Positions 26,870 through 36,293 of a stretch of 64,000 bases of DNA are shown here, one piece after another. Source of the stretch: Setoptus koraiensis (taxonomy: Eukaryota > Arthropoda); contig CM106585.1 in NCBI GenBank assembly GCA_048013815.1, forward strand, positions 3,596,001 to 3,660,000. Reading direction: 5' to 3'. Each line of letters begins with the position of its first letter. Within the stretch, counting starts at the first letter, position 1. The notes under the pieces were generated by a model. That model did no database searches. It saw only the letters and a program-made list of their open reading frames with translations, and was not told where the DNA came from. The position numbers were made by a program, and so were the translations under genes.

Positions 26870-27199
26870 GCTGGTGTGGCGATCACAGAGTGAATGGTTG
26901 TGATTACTGTTAGCTGTTGGTCTAAAAGTGACCAAAGAGCTGATAGCGACCAACTGACTGACTGACTATTGCAAGCATTGGTCGACGATATGGAAACAAC
27001 TGGACATGGAGTTGTGACTGTTGGTGGTGGAGTTTGTTTGTCGACAATCGTATGCAAACAACACTGAAAACTAATTAAGTTGCTTGCTGTTTGCCAGCGT
27101 ATTCACTCAGCGTCGCATTGCAGCCATCGCAAAGGGTAAAGGTTGTGAAGGAGCGAAGGTAATAGCGAAAATCGACTGCTGCTGTTCCTGCTGTTGTCG
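26670..27199. other. 5' flank of tenectin-like gene
   Basis: Contains a (TTG)n tract (about 26827-26870) that produces spurious poly-Asn/Thr frames on the minus strand. It should hold the 5' UTR and promoter of the tenectin-like gene, but no clear TATA box or initiator was identified. Confidence 0.4.
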
Positions 27200-28147
27200 G
27201 CGTCGTTACGCAACAAGGAACATTTTCGCCAGTGGCTCGGTGGCTCTTCAGTGGCTGTTTTGTCGTGTTGTTTGCGTGTCGTATGTTCAGCCGGACTTGA
27301 TGCTCGGGCCGGCCGGCCAGTCAGTCAGTTAGTCAGGCCAGAAATATAAAATATGCTCTACGATAGAGTCATAAGCACGCCTGTCAACAGCAACAGCAAC
27401 AGCAACAGCACGGCGCCGATTGTGCGCACATTCGTTTGGGCTGACCAGTGGCAGACGAAGGCCGCGATGGTCAAGTTCATCGGCATCGGGTTAACTCGCG
27501 TCGGAGCGATTGGAAAAAAATGAGAATTCAAATTGCAAACTGCACTTGTCTGCTGCGATGCATCGTGTGTCCGTCGGTTGGCACGACGGCATGCGGCGAC
27601 CGTATAGGCAGTTGATCGCTATTGGTTTGCGTGATCGGCGGCGGCCAGTGGGAATAGCAAACAAATAAGATAAATATTGTTATTGTCATGTTACATAATC
27701 CGGTCGCATCCACGCACCAGCACCAGCAGCAGTAACAACAATAACAAAAACACTGCCGGCAATGGCAAACTTTTTGCTCATTATTTATGACAGGCCAACA
27801 GTGGAATCAATCATTTCCGTGTCCAATCGGGCATGTTTGTCGGCTTATAGAATAGTTCACAGTTTGTCGATGTCAGTCCATCGTTGTCATGTCAAGTTCA
27901 TGCACTATTGATCAACTGCCAAATGGCCGAAATAGCACAATGGTCGCTTGCAAAGTATGCATCCATATGTTATATTGTCCGGTATATTGTCCGGTATATT
28001 GTATGGTAGTTGTTGCACTTGTTGCATGGCGCTGCTGTTGCCGCTGCTGTTGTTGTCGCGCTTGCTTGTCACGAGAATCCTTGATGACGATGATATGATA
28101 TATGATTATTTTGCGCAATTCTTCCATTTATTTTCCGTTGCGCTTTT

Positions 28148-28206
28148 TTGGCCGCTTTGGCCGCTTTGGCCGCTTTGGCCGCTTCGGCCGCTTTGGCCGC
28201 TTTGGC
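28148..28206. repeat. 9-bp minisatellite (GGCCGCTTT)n
   Basis: About six units of GGCCGCTTT with one GGCCGCTTC variant, inside copy A of the 2-kb duplicate. It generates spurious repetitive frames on both strands. Confidence 0.9.
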
Positions 28207-28760
28207 GAGTGCGGCCAGTGCGGCCACTATGGCCACTTTGGACACATTTCGACCAATTTGGCAGATGTGGGCCGACTTTTTTCTTTCTTCCTTCTTTGCT
28301 CTGCCCAGCAGCACCAGCCTCAGCCACTTGCTGGCCACGGCGATCGGCGGCGGATTATGCAACTCACAGGAGGCATAAAAGTACATACAGGACAGACTTA
28401 CAGGACAGACGGCTTATATCGCTAAATGTTTGAGCGCAACAACGAGCTGGCGCCAAGACAATGTATTATGTAACAAACATTGCGTGTCGGTAGTGTGTGT
28501 GCGTGATGCCCATTGCTGAGTGTGTGAGCAGACAGCGCACGCTCGCTCGATGGGTAGCGCCGGTGGTTGAATGAACCGCTGAGCTGGCTGAGGCTCACAG
28601 CGTCGACAGTTGAGATATTCGAGACACTCGAGGCTTTCGAGGGATTTAAGGGATTCGATAGATTGGCGAGAGACAACAACACGACCGACAAAGCAGCAAG
28701 TGAGACGACAAAGCAGCGCACAATTATTGTTGCTCGCTTGGCTGCCGATCGGTTGGCCAC

Positions 28761-28893
28761 CCGAACGTCCGAGCGTCCGAACGTCCGAACGTCCGAGCGT
28801 CCGAGCGTCCGAGCGTCCGAGCGTCCGAGCGTCCGAACGTCCGAGCGTCCGAGCGTCCGAGCGTTTGAGCGTCCGAACGTCCGAACGTCCGAA
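28761..28893. repeat. 8-bp minisatellite (CGTCCGAR)n
   Basis: About 16 contiguous 8-bp units alternating CGTCCGAG and CGTCCGAA, with one CGTTTGAG variant. It lies immediately after the conserved GCTGCCGATCGG block of copy A. Confidence 0.95.
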
Positions 28894-29312
28894 CCACCGA
28901 CTGCCACGATGACGCTCGCCACTCGCTGTCTAGCCAGCCTGTCCGATAGCAGGCCAGCTGGACGCAGCGATCATTATCTTACGTACGACTTGTCGGCTAG
29001 GCGACGGAATGGGCAGTTGTTGTTGTTGTCGGTGTCTCATCGCATCAATAAACTCTCTTGTTGCTCGCAGTAGTCTGACACTCCGACACAGTGAGTTTGA
29101 GGGCCAACAAAGACAAACATTTTGCACAAGCACATGCCAGCTCTTTTCTGCTTATTTTCTGCTCATTTTCTGTCATTTTCTGCTTCTTTTATTCTGCTTT
29201 GCTCCAGTATCGTCCTTTCATATGTATCATGACGCCGATGGCCATCACAAGCTGGCCGCGTCATGCTCACTGCAACATGCACATTATCCATTTATGTTGG
29301 CCTGGCAACGCA

Positions 29313-29379
29313 GTCGCTTCGAAGTCGCGTCGAAGTCGCTTCGAAGTCGCTTCGAAGTCGCTTCGAAGTCGCTTCGAAG
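29313..29379. repeat. 11-bp minisatellite
   Basis: About six units of CGCTTCGAAGT, each containing the palindrome TTCGAA. It lies at the edge of copy A. Confidence 0.9.
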
Positions 29380-30268
29380 ATTTAGGAGAATAATGAAATT
29401 CTAGCACACATCTAGTTGCTGCAGTTGTTTTGTGTGTAAACAACTGTCAAACAGTCCGGCAGCCAGACAACAAATAGAATGCCAACAATGACAAACAAAC
29501 TAAATTAGATTGCTTCACGTCAGCACTACTTATGCACACAGGCCAATAGTCATGATATGACGTTTGTCAACGCTTGCATCTGCCACAATCAATAGCTAGA
29601 TATCGTTGAATAATCACACTGTTTGGCTCTTTCCAGGTCTCATCGTCGTTTGTTGTTGTTCACTGTCGTTGGTCGTGATTTGCTACTGATTTCATTTGTC
29701 CTACGATGCATACGTTATATGAATCCAACAAATGAATATGTCAGATGAATTATCTTGCACTTGTATATAACCACTTGTATTGCGCACAAAACCAGCGACG
29801 AAACAGTTGACTGCTGGCCAACTTCCGGTTGGACTTTCGCTCGTCAGCAAAGCTAAGGCAGTGCTCACAAGTTGCATGTAGGTTATACTGTACTAACTGT
29901 TGTGATTTCAATCGCTGGCTCGTATCAAGTGACACAATCTTTCTTGTTAATAGCATCTGATCTGTTTTAGAGGAGATTAGTAAGCTTTATGCAGCCACCA
30001 GTTGGAGAAATCAAGATAAATAAGATTAGGTAAGATGTGTGTCCGGTGATAAGCGATTGGTCGTGTGCTACTCACCTAAAAGAATCAGCTAGTTTGATTA
30101 GAGAGAGAGAGAGAGAAACCGACTGCAAATGAGCTGACAAAGTTGCACACACGCAAGCGCAACAAACATTCTGCAAACATTTGTCGTAACGGAAGCAAAT
30201 AACTAGAGTAGAAACAAGTGTTGAGTGAATCTCATTGAATGCTAATCATTGATATCATTCGAAGGGAC
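29380..30268. other. intergenic, nothing recognised
   Basis: A 68-codon minus-strand frame at 29750-29956 has a protein-like composition with two Cys pairs, but no start context, splice context or family match was found. A short (GA)n lies near 30100. Confidence 0.4.
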
Positions 30269-30618
30269 ATGAAGCACTTTTATATGTGATACCACCATTG
30301 TGACAGTTGATCAAATCAAACTGTTCATGTCGATCGCTCACTCACACCCGATGATGATACAATCTTGTCTAACAGGCACAATTAAATCTGGTGCATGAAC
30401 CAATGGACAATGGATGATCAATCATATCATCTCGTGAATTTGAAATGAGATGCATTAGTGATATTGTGGATATTACTAATCACTAATGGATATCAGAGTG
30501 ATATCCATAGAAAAAGAGGGATACAAACCCATAAAAGTTGGTACACCTACAAAGATACCCCCACGTTGAGTGCACACAGAGAATCAAATTTAGGCTCGCT
30601 GCTCGCCTTCAATGCATT

Positions 30619-30624
30619 TTTATT
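30619..30624 (-). promoter_or_regulatory. candidate poly(A) signal, protease A
   Basis: AATAAA on the minus strand, 353 nt past the stop codon. The same signal in the same context occurs in unit B at 33456-33461. Confidence 0.5.
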
Positions 30625-30699
30625 TCTGTGCAAAACTCAAAAGTTCAGCTGAAAAGTCAGGTGAAAAGTCTGTCCACTGGAGTGCTTGTGAAAGACGGG

Positions 30700-30975
30700 C
30701 TATCTTTTATCAGCCACTGGGTGATTCTCAGAATACCTAACTGCTCTAAGTTGAACGGTAATAATTGGATAATTGGAATGTGAAAATCGGCCAGCGTGGA
30801 TAATAGTGTTAGTGTAAATAGTGCATTGTGCTGCCGTTAATACAATTTGCGCGTCTATGATTGTGCCAGGACATTCTCGGTAGAGATCTGGGTCAACACC
30901 ACGATTGATAATTTGGGCCAATCGAAGCCAATGAAGGTCAGGGCTGTTTTCGAGAACGCAAAAATCCATCTTCAT
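30700..30975 (-). pseudogene. degenerate serine protease fragment behind gene A
   Basis: A frame offset from the protease gene reads ECPGTIIDAQIVLTAAQC and then IIHAGRFS. This is the Cys42-to-Cys58 segment of a trypsin fold in which the catalytic His of TAAHC is replaced by Gln. It then runs into a stop; no Asp or Ser motif follows. It lies just after the stop codon of the intact gene, inside its probable 3' UTR, so it looks like the residue of an older tandem copy. It could instead be an alternative 3' exon, because the intact gene's end carries a GTAAAA donor-like sequence. Confidence 0.5.
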
Positions 30976-30977
30976 TT

Positions 30978-32096
30978 TTACCAGGTGCCTCTAACCGAAT
31001 CGATCCACTCTAACACAGGACTTTCATACACGACTACCATCGTGGTGCTTGCGATATTGTCGCCCGTAGTTATCACGCCATTGAGTACCCACTTGCCAGG
31101 CCTGTAAGTTAAGGATGGCCCACCTGAATCACCGTTCAGGGCTGTCCCTCCAGTTGCAGTCCGTCCATCTCCTTCTCCATATGTACGAAAATGTAAATAA
31201 GAGGCCGGATCATTTCCGGTCCAATCACTCGGATATTGGACAATCGTAAAGGCAGCTTGTAAGTTAGTGGCAAGGACTGGGGGCTGGAGGGAGGTTAATC
31301 CCCAGCCAGATAAAACAACTATTTGACCTGCATCCACATAGCCAGGGGGGGGTCTCGAACTAGGCTCATTACGTGGCAAACAAACAGGTCTAACATAGTC
31401 TGTCCACTCTAGTGCGTCTGCAAGTTTGACCAACGCTATGTCAAGAGTAGGATGATCCTCAATCAACCGAGGGTATCCGAATTGCGAGTTGGTGTCTTCC
31501 CAAATTGAATTTCGGCCAGCTATGATCCAATTCCATGCTGTACTAACTTTGCAATGTTTTGCAGTTAGTATAGTTGTGTTGTCTATGATTGAGCCACTAC
31601 ATATAGTGTAATAAGGAAGTGATTTGTTTACTATTTGCACTACCCAGGGAAACTCCCCCGGCGCTGTCGAGGAGCCCCTTAAAATTCTTTTGGATGATGC
31701 ATTATTCGGGGGCACCCATCTTTGCGTGACCAATGGACCTTCGCCACAGTAGACACGTTGCCTCGGTCTAGAGTTCTTGTCCTCATTAGGTGATGCTGTG
31801 GTCTCCTGCAACTCCGATGGGCAGATATTTGTAGGCAATCGTGAGGGTCTCTTGGGTCCATTTGCGAGTGAAGCGACAGTTTCTTTCACTTCGCTAGATT
31901 CGTCATCGTCATATTGTTCCGGCTCGTCCGTTCGCTCCAATTGTTCAACAGCACTTGTTGCCAACTGTTCATGAGGCACAACAACTAAAATGGTCAACAC
32001 AACACACGTTGCGATCAACAGAAGCTTTTGCACGAGCAATCGAGCCATCTTTTCGTCGAGATCGATCGTCTCTCTATCTACATACCGTCTATACAT
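30978..32096 (-). CDS. trypsin-fold serine protease, copy A
   Basis: A single-exon 372-aa S1-family zymogen. A hydrophobic segment (about residues 20-40) is either a signal peptide, if translation starts at M17 (32048, better start context AAGATGG), or a type II anchor from M1. An acidic prodomain (about 56-72) follows, then an activation site KR|ILRG with new N-terminus I138, and a protease domain with H181 (TAKHC), D219 (DIAL) and S324 (GDSGGP). The triad is intact. Cys191 (Leu here) and the Cys168-182 pair are missing; only the Cys42-58 pair and the C117-C239 pair linking prodomain to catalytic domain are evident. The residue at the 189 position is Thr, so trypsin-like Arg/Lys specificity is unlikely. 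It lies in a tandem array with copies B and C. Digestive, cuticular or defence roles cannot be separated by sequence. Confidence 0.9.
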   Translation of the reverse strand: MYRRYVDRETIDLDEKMARLLVQKLLLIATCVVLTILVVVPHEQLATSAVEQLERTDEPEQYDDDESSEVKETVASLANGPKRPSRLPTNICPSELQETTASPNEDKNSRPRQRVYCGEGPLVTQRWVPPNNASSKRILRGSSTAPGEFPWVVQIVNKSLPYYTICSGSIIDNTTILTAKHCKVSTAWNWIIAGRNSIWEDTNSQFGYPRLIEDHPTLDIALVKLADALEWTDYVRPVCLPRNEPSSRPPPGYVDAGQIVVLSGWGLTSLQPPVLATNLQAAFTIVQYPSDWTGNDPASYLHFRTYGEGDGRTATGGTALNGDSGGPSLTYRPGKWVLNGVITTGDNIASTTMVVVYESPVLEWIDSVRGTW

Positions 32097-32528
32097 CCAT
32101 TCAGAATTGTCTAGATCGATAAATGAATCCGATAAATGGATTCATTCTCAAGGTTGTGTTTGAGCGATCGAGATTCCGTTCAAAATATCTTCACTTGTAA
32201 CGCGATATCTACTCAGTTATGTGTTTCTTTCAGCATGAACCGTAGAATCGAGCTGAATCGGAAAATCAGCCAATAAGCTCAGCTAAGTTAACATGACTGA
32301 ATTGATCTAGAGCTATCAGTCTACACGAAGATACTTCAAATCTAGCGCACGAGTTACATTTGTGCAAAAAGTTTAGATTCATGAGCATATGTCGTGCCCG
32401 CTGGCGGTTCCATTCTGTAACAAGAGACTTTACTAATTTCTCGCATTTTTACAAGTGGAAATATCCATAGCATACAATGTCGACGCATGAGATGAATCCG
32501 GACACATCTTCGTCCTAAACAAATGTAC

Positions 32529-32841
32529 TCCCAGATAAATAATTCGCATTGTGCATCATCAATCGTGAGGAAAGCATAGTATTTGCATTTAACAAGGCTC
32601 TCCATTCCTCCACAGACATAGCCTTGCTGGGCACATTCATCGATGACTGGAGTCAGGCTGATCTCACCTTGTCAGCGGAGCCATGTCCGGTGTAATACCA
32701 TAAGTTACGGCTTGATACCTTTGTTTTGTTGCTGTATTGGGCTGGTATTTGATTCCACGGCAGGCATTTCCAAGCAATGGTCCTAATATAGAATTCGCAT
32801 GATTGACTCATGTACAATATCTGTGCATCTCTGCGAATCAA
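32529..32841 (-). pseudogene. kringle-like and PAN-like fragments
   Basis: Two minus-strand stretches in different frames. The upstream one (32653-32841) reads IRTIAWKCLPWNQIPAQYSN, resembling the CxxW core of a kringle domain. It ends in a good donor sequence AAG|GTGAGA. The next (about 32529-32650) reads DECAQQGYVCGG, then CKYYAF and QCELF, resembling the end of a PAN/apple domain. Too few cysteines are present for complete domains and the frames do not join. They abut the unit A boundary and may be exons or debris of a multidomain protease gene. Weak assignment. Confidence 0.25.
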
Positions 32842-33455
32842 TCAAATATCGATAAAAAATTAGGTAGGCACACAAACAGCGTAGAATTGGTTGTTTACCT
32901 GCTTTGGTATTGTCAAATTTCTGGGTTTTGTTTTTTTCTTGGCCCTGAAACACACTGCACCCAATAGTACAGCAAACAAAAACTTTGAAGAAGCGGATCT
33001 CGCCTGAAATTTTGGTCTTTTCGTACCAATATCAAATTGCCTATTGTATCATGATGCAATAATTGCGTAAATTGTATACTGTGCCAACCGAATGAAGCAC
33101 ATTTATGTGATACCACCATTGTGACAGTTGATCAAATCAAACTGTTCATGTCGATCGCTCACTCACACCCGATGATGATACAATCTTGTCTAACAGGCAC
33201 AATTAAATCTGGTGCATGAACCAATGGACAATGGATGATCAATCATATCATCTCGTGAATTTGAAATGAGATGCATTAGTGATATTGTGGATATTACTAA
33301 TCACTAATGGATATCAGAGTGATATCCATAGACGAAGAGGGATACAAACCCATAAAAGTTGGTACACCTACAAAGATAGCCCCACGTTGAGTGCACATGT
33401 GCTTACAGAGAATCAAATTTAGGCTCGCTGCTCGCCTTAGTACATTCAATGCATT

Positions 33456-33461
33456 TTTATT
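33456..33461 (-). promoter_or_regulatory. candidate poly(A) signal, protease B
   Basis: AATAAA on the minus strand, 306 nt past the stop of protease B and conserved in position with unit A. Confidence 0.5.
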
Positions 33462-33582
33462 TCTGTGCAAAACTCAAAAGTTCAGGTGAAAAGTCAGGTG
33501 AAAAGTCTGTCCACTGGAGTGCTTGTGAAAGACGGGCTATCTTTTATCAGCCACTGGGTGATTCTCAGAATACCTAACTGTT

Positions 33583-33765
33583 CTAAGTTGAACGGTAATA
33601 ATTGGATAATTGGAATGTGAAAATCGGCCAGCGTGGATAATAGTCTATGATTGTGCTAGGACATTCTCGGTAGAGATCTAAGTCAGCAGCACGATTGATA
33701 ATTTGGGCCAGTCGAAGCCAATGAAGGTCAGGGCTGTTTTCGAGAACGCAAAAATCCATCTTCAT
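33583..33765 (-). pseudogene. degenerate serine protease fragment behind gene B
   Basis: The counterpart of the remnant behind gene A. It shares MKMDFCVLENSPDLHWLRLA, then lacks the 47 bp that in unit A encode AQIVLTAAQC, which shifts the frame after GTII/STII. The loss of the core motif supports the view that neither copy is under coding constraint. Confidence 0.5.
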
Positions 33766-33767
33766 TC

Positions 33768-34904
33768 TTACCAGTGACGTCTAACCGAATCGATCCACCC
33801 TAACACAGGACTTTCATACACGACTACCATCACGCTACGGCTGGAATTGTCGCCCCCAATTATCACGCCATTGATTACCCACTTGCCAGGCCTGTGAGTT
33901 AAGGATGGCCCACCTGAATCACCGTACATGGTTGACCCTCCAGTTGCAGTCCGTCCATCTCCTTCTCCATATGTAGAAAAATGTAAATAAGAGGCCGGAT
34001 CATTTCCGGTAAAATCACTCGGAGTTTGGACCACCGTAAAGGCAGCTTGTAAGTTAGTGGCAAGGACTAAGGGCTGGAGGGAGGTGAGTCCCCAGCCAGA
34101 TATAACAACTATTTGACCTATAGACACATAGCCAGGGGGGGGCCTCGTACTAGGCTCATTACGTGGCAAACAAACAGGTCTAACATAGTCTGTCCACTCT
34201 AGTGCGTCTGCAAGTTTGACCAACGCTATGTCAAGATAAGTTTGATTGATAACCTGAGTTGATTTGACAATCAACTCAGGTGCTCTGAATTGCGAGTTGG
34301 TGTCATCCCAAATTGAATTTCGGCCAGCTATGATCCAAGTCGTATCTGGACTAATTCTGCAATGTGCTGCAGTTAGTATAGTTCTGTTGTCTAAGATTGT
34401 GCCACTACATACGGTAATACGAGGAAGTGATTGTTTTACTATTTGCACTACCCAGGGAAACTCCCCCGGCGCTGTCGAGGAGCCCCTTAAAATTCTTTTG
34501 GATGATGCATTATTCGGGGGCTCCCATTTTTGCGTGACCAATGGACCTTCGCCACAGTAGACACGTTGGCTCGGTCTAGAGTTCTTGTCCTCATTAGATG
34601 ATGCTGTGGTCTCCTGCAACTCCGATGGGCAGATATTTGTAGGCAATCGTGAGGGTCTCTTGGGTCGATTTGCGAGTGAAGAGACAGTTTCTTTCACTTC
34701 GCTAGATTCGTCATCGTCATATTGTTCCTGCTCGTCCGTTCGCTCCACTTGTTCAGCAGCACTTGTTGTCAACTGTTCATGAGGCACAACAACTAAAATG
34801 GTTAGCACAACACACGTTGCGATCAACAGAAGCTTTTGCACGAGCAATCGAGCCATCTTTTCGTCGAGATCGATCGTCTCTCTATCTACACACCGTCTAT
34901 ACAT
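33768..34904 (-). CDS. trypsin-fold serine protease, copy B
   Basis: A 378-aa paralogue of copy A, almost identical through the first 150 residues. It has the same hydrophobic N-terminus, acidic prodomain and KR|ILRG activation site (I138). Catalytic residues are H181 in canonical TAAHC, D225 in DIAL and S330 in GDSGGP. Divergence concentrates after the activation site: residues 157-190 and 205-225, including a six-residue insertion before the catalytic Asp, and the specificity segment GGSTMYGDSGG. These are surface-loop and pocket positions, suggesting altered substrate choice. Like copy A it lacks Cys191, Cys220 and the Cys168-182 pair. M17 (34856) is the alternative start. The TGG-TAA end is followed by AATGAAGATGG in both copies and in the truncated third copy. 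Confidence 0.9.
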   Translation of the reverse strand: MYRRCVDRETIDLDEKMARLLVQKLLLIATCVVLTILVVVPHEQLTTSAAEQVERTDEQEQYDDDESSEVKETVSSLANRPKRPSRLPTNICPSELQETTASSNEDKNSRPSQRVYCGEGPLVTQKWEPPNNASSKRILRGSSTAPGEFPWVVQIVKQSLPRITVCSGTILDNRTILTAAHCRISPDTTWIIAGRNSIWDDTNSQFRAPELIVKSTQVINQTYLDIALVKLADALEWTDYVRPVCLPRNEPSTRPPPGYVSIGQIVVISGWGLTSLQPLVLATNLQAAFTVVQTPSDFTGNDPASYLHFSTYGEGDGRTATGGSTMYGDSGGPSLTHRPGKWVINGVIIGGDNSSRSVMVVVYESPVLGWIDSVRRHW

Positions 34905-35488
34905 CCATTCAGAATTGTCTAGATCAATAAATGAATCCGATAAATGGATTCGTTCTCAATGTTGTGTTTGAGCGATCGAGATTCCGTTCAAAATATCTTC
35001 ACTTGTAACACGATATCTACTAAGTTATGTGTTTCTTTCAGCATGAACCGTAGAATCGAGCTGAATGGGAAAAATCAGCCAACAAGCTCAGCTAAGTTAA
35101 CATGACTGAATTGATCTAGAGTTATCAGTCTACACGTAGATACTTCAAATCTAGCGCACGAGTTACATTTGTGCAAAAAGTTTAGATTCATGAGCATATG
35201 TCGTGCCCGCTGGCGGGTCCATTCTGCAACAAGAGACTTTACTAATTTCTCGCATTTTTACAAGTGGAAATATCCATAGCATACAATGCCGACGCATGAG
35301 ATGAATCGGGACAGATCTTCGTCCTAAACAAATGTACGTCAGGATAGATAGTTAACGTTTCACCTGCCACTTTAAATCTCGTAGGACATTGACTGCTAAC
35401 AAGGACTACTTACTTTCGACGACCCCGGTTGCAAGAGAAAATCGCCATCAGTCGACTTAGCGTATGATGATGGTGAGTACAACTATAC
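34905..35488. other. 5' flank of protease B and spacer
   Basis: Homologous to the 5' flank of copy A until about 35338. The remaining 150 nt is unique and no gene is recognised. Probably contains the protease B promoter; no TATA box seen. Confidence 0.4.
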
Positions 35489-36293
35489 AGAAATTTCGGG
35501 TGTACTGGAGAATAGCGCCGCACTCCAAATTGTATGAAACTCAACACACGGGCCCGCAGGGCCCCCTGACAAATATTTTAGTAGTCCGGAAGTGCGGAAA
35601 CTTCCGGTTCCGGTTTTACATAGACTTGCAAATACAGCTTTGAGACTGGGCATACAGCCTAATTTGACTGTGGTGAGCACATGGGAGTCATTTTAATATC
35701 TGTTGGACTTCCGGTTTTTGAGATAATGAGCGATAGTAATGGAATTCGACAGTAGACAGTCTGTTGCACAACCTGCTTTCGTGTATGGATTGCAGTCATG
35801 TGAGCGGAGGGTAGAGGGCGCAGCCCGATACCCGAAGCGCTCATCAACCCTACCCGAAGGGTTCCCGTCGCATGCAGTCGTCGCGGGAGCGACGACGGAG
35901 ATGTGACGGCCTCCAAATTACGAGGCCGCAGGCCGAGTTCTCAGAACAATCTCAGGCTCATGTTTGAGTGCAGCGAAGCTCAAATTTGCCGAAAGGCTGT
36001 TGTTGGTCAATCTGTAGGCCTTTTTATTGGATATCTTCTTACCCAGATCGGTTCGGAATAAGTTTGTCCACCAAAAAATAGTAAAGATACCTCAAAAAAT
36101 ACCCCAGAAATCGCTATCGTTCGTCGGGTATCGAGAAACGCCTCCCGTGCGGCACCTCGGTTATCTCGGGAACTAGAAATTTCCGCACTTCCGGATTACC
36201 TATCCTAGCACCAGGGTACGATACCCTACCCAAAAATACCCAAAATACTTCGAAAAAAGTGCGGCGCTATTCTCCAGTATAACCGAAATTTCT
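35489..36293. mobile_element. 805-bp element with 36-bp terminal inverted repeats
   Basis: The termini at 35489-35524 and 36258-36293 are inverted repeats of 36 nt with two mismatches, starting AGAAATTTCGG. An exact 16-bp subterminal inverted repeat lies at 35585-35600 and 36180-36195. The interior is studded with short GC-rich hairpins: 35550-35564 (GGGCCC arms), 35846-35863 (AACCCT/AGGGTT), 35878-35895 (TCGTCGC/GCGACGA) and 35907-35928 (CGGCCTC/GAGGCCG). No transposase frame and no clear target-site duplication were found, so the superfamily is unknown. Its composition differs sharply from the flanking protease units. A non-autonomous DNA transposon or foldback element is the likeliest reading. 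Confidence 0.7.

Larger units (their letters stand above)
27200..29300 (+). repeat. ~2-kb diverged duplicate, copy A
   Basis: Many blocks here recur in the same order, on the opposite strand, at 54165-56215. Examples are the TATA-containing block at 27342-27373, the block around 27466-27486, the stretch following 27888, the block at about 28443-28476, the block at about 28709-28752 and a block ending in AATAAA at 29047-29052. Insertions, deletions and different satellites lie between blocks, and no frame is kept open across both copies, so it does not look protein-coding. It could be a member of an interspersed repeat family or a duplicated non-coding transcription unit running from the TATA block to AATAAA. 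Confidence 0.8.
30269..32530. repeat. tandem segmental duplication, unit A
   Basis: Nearly the same sequence recurs in direct orientation at 33092-35338. It comprises the 3' flank with AATAAA, a decayed protease remnant, the full serine protease gene and about 430 nt of 5' flank. Homology starts near ATGAAGCAC (30269) and fades just past AAATGTAC (32528). Small indels and many substitutions separate the copies, so the duplication is not very recent. Confidence 0.9.
33092..35338. repeat. tandem segmental duplication, unit B
   Basis: The direct-repeat partner of 30269-32530, with the same gene, the same 3' flank and the same poly(A) signal. Relative to unit A it lacks 47 bp in the protease remnant and gains 18 bp (six codons) in the protease gene. 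Confidence 0.9.

Noticed and set aside
28422..29073. Repetitive frames on both strands (RTLGRSDV and SERPSVRA repeats)
   Set aside because: Direct translations of the 8-bp CGTCCGAR satellite; not conserved in the homologous copy at 54165-56215.
35659..35916. 85-codon minus-strand frame inside the 36-bp TIR element
   Set aside because: It runs across the palindromic hairpins and shows no transposase motif; too short to support as a gene.
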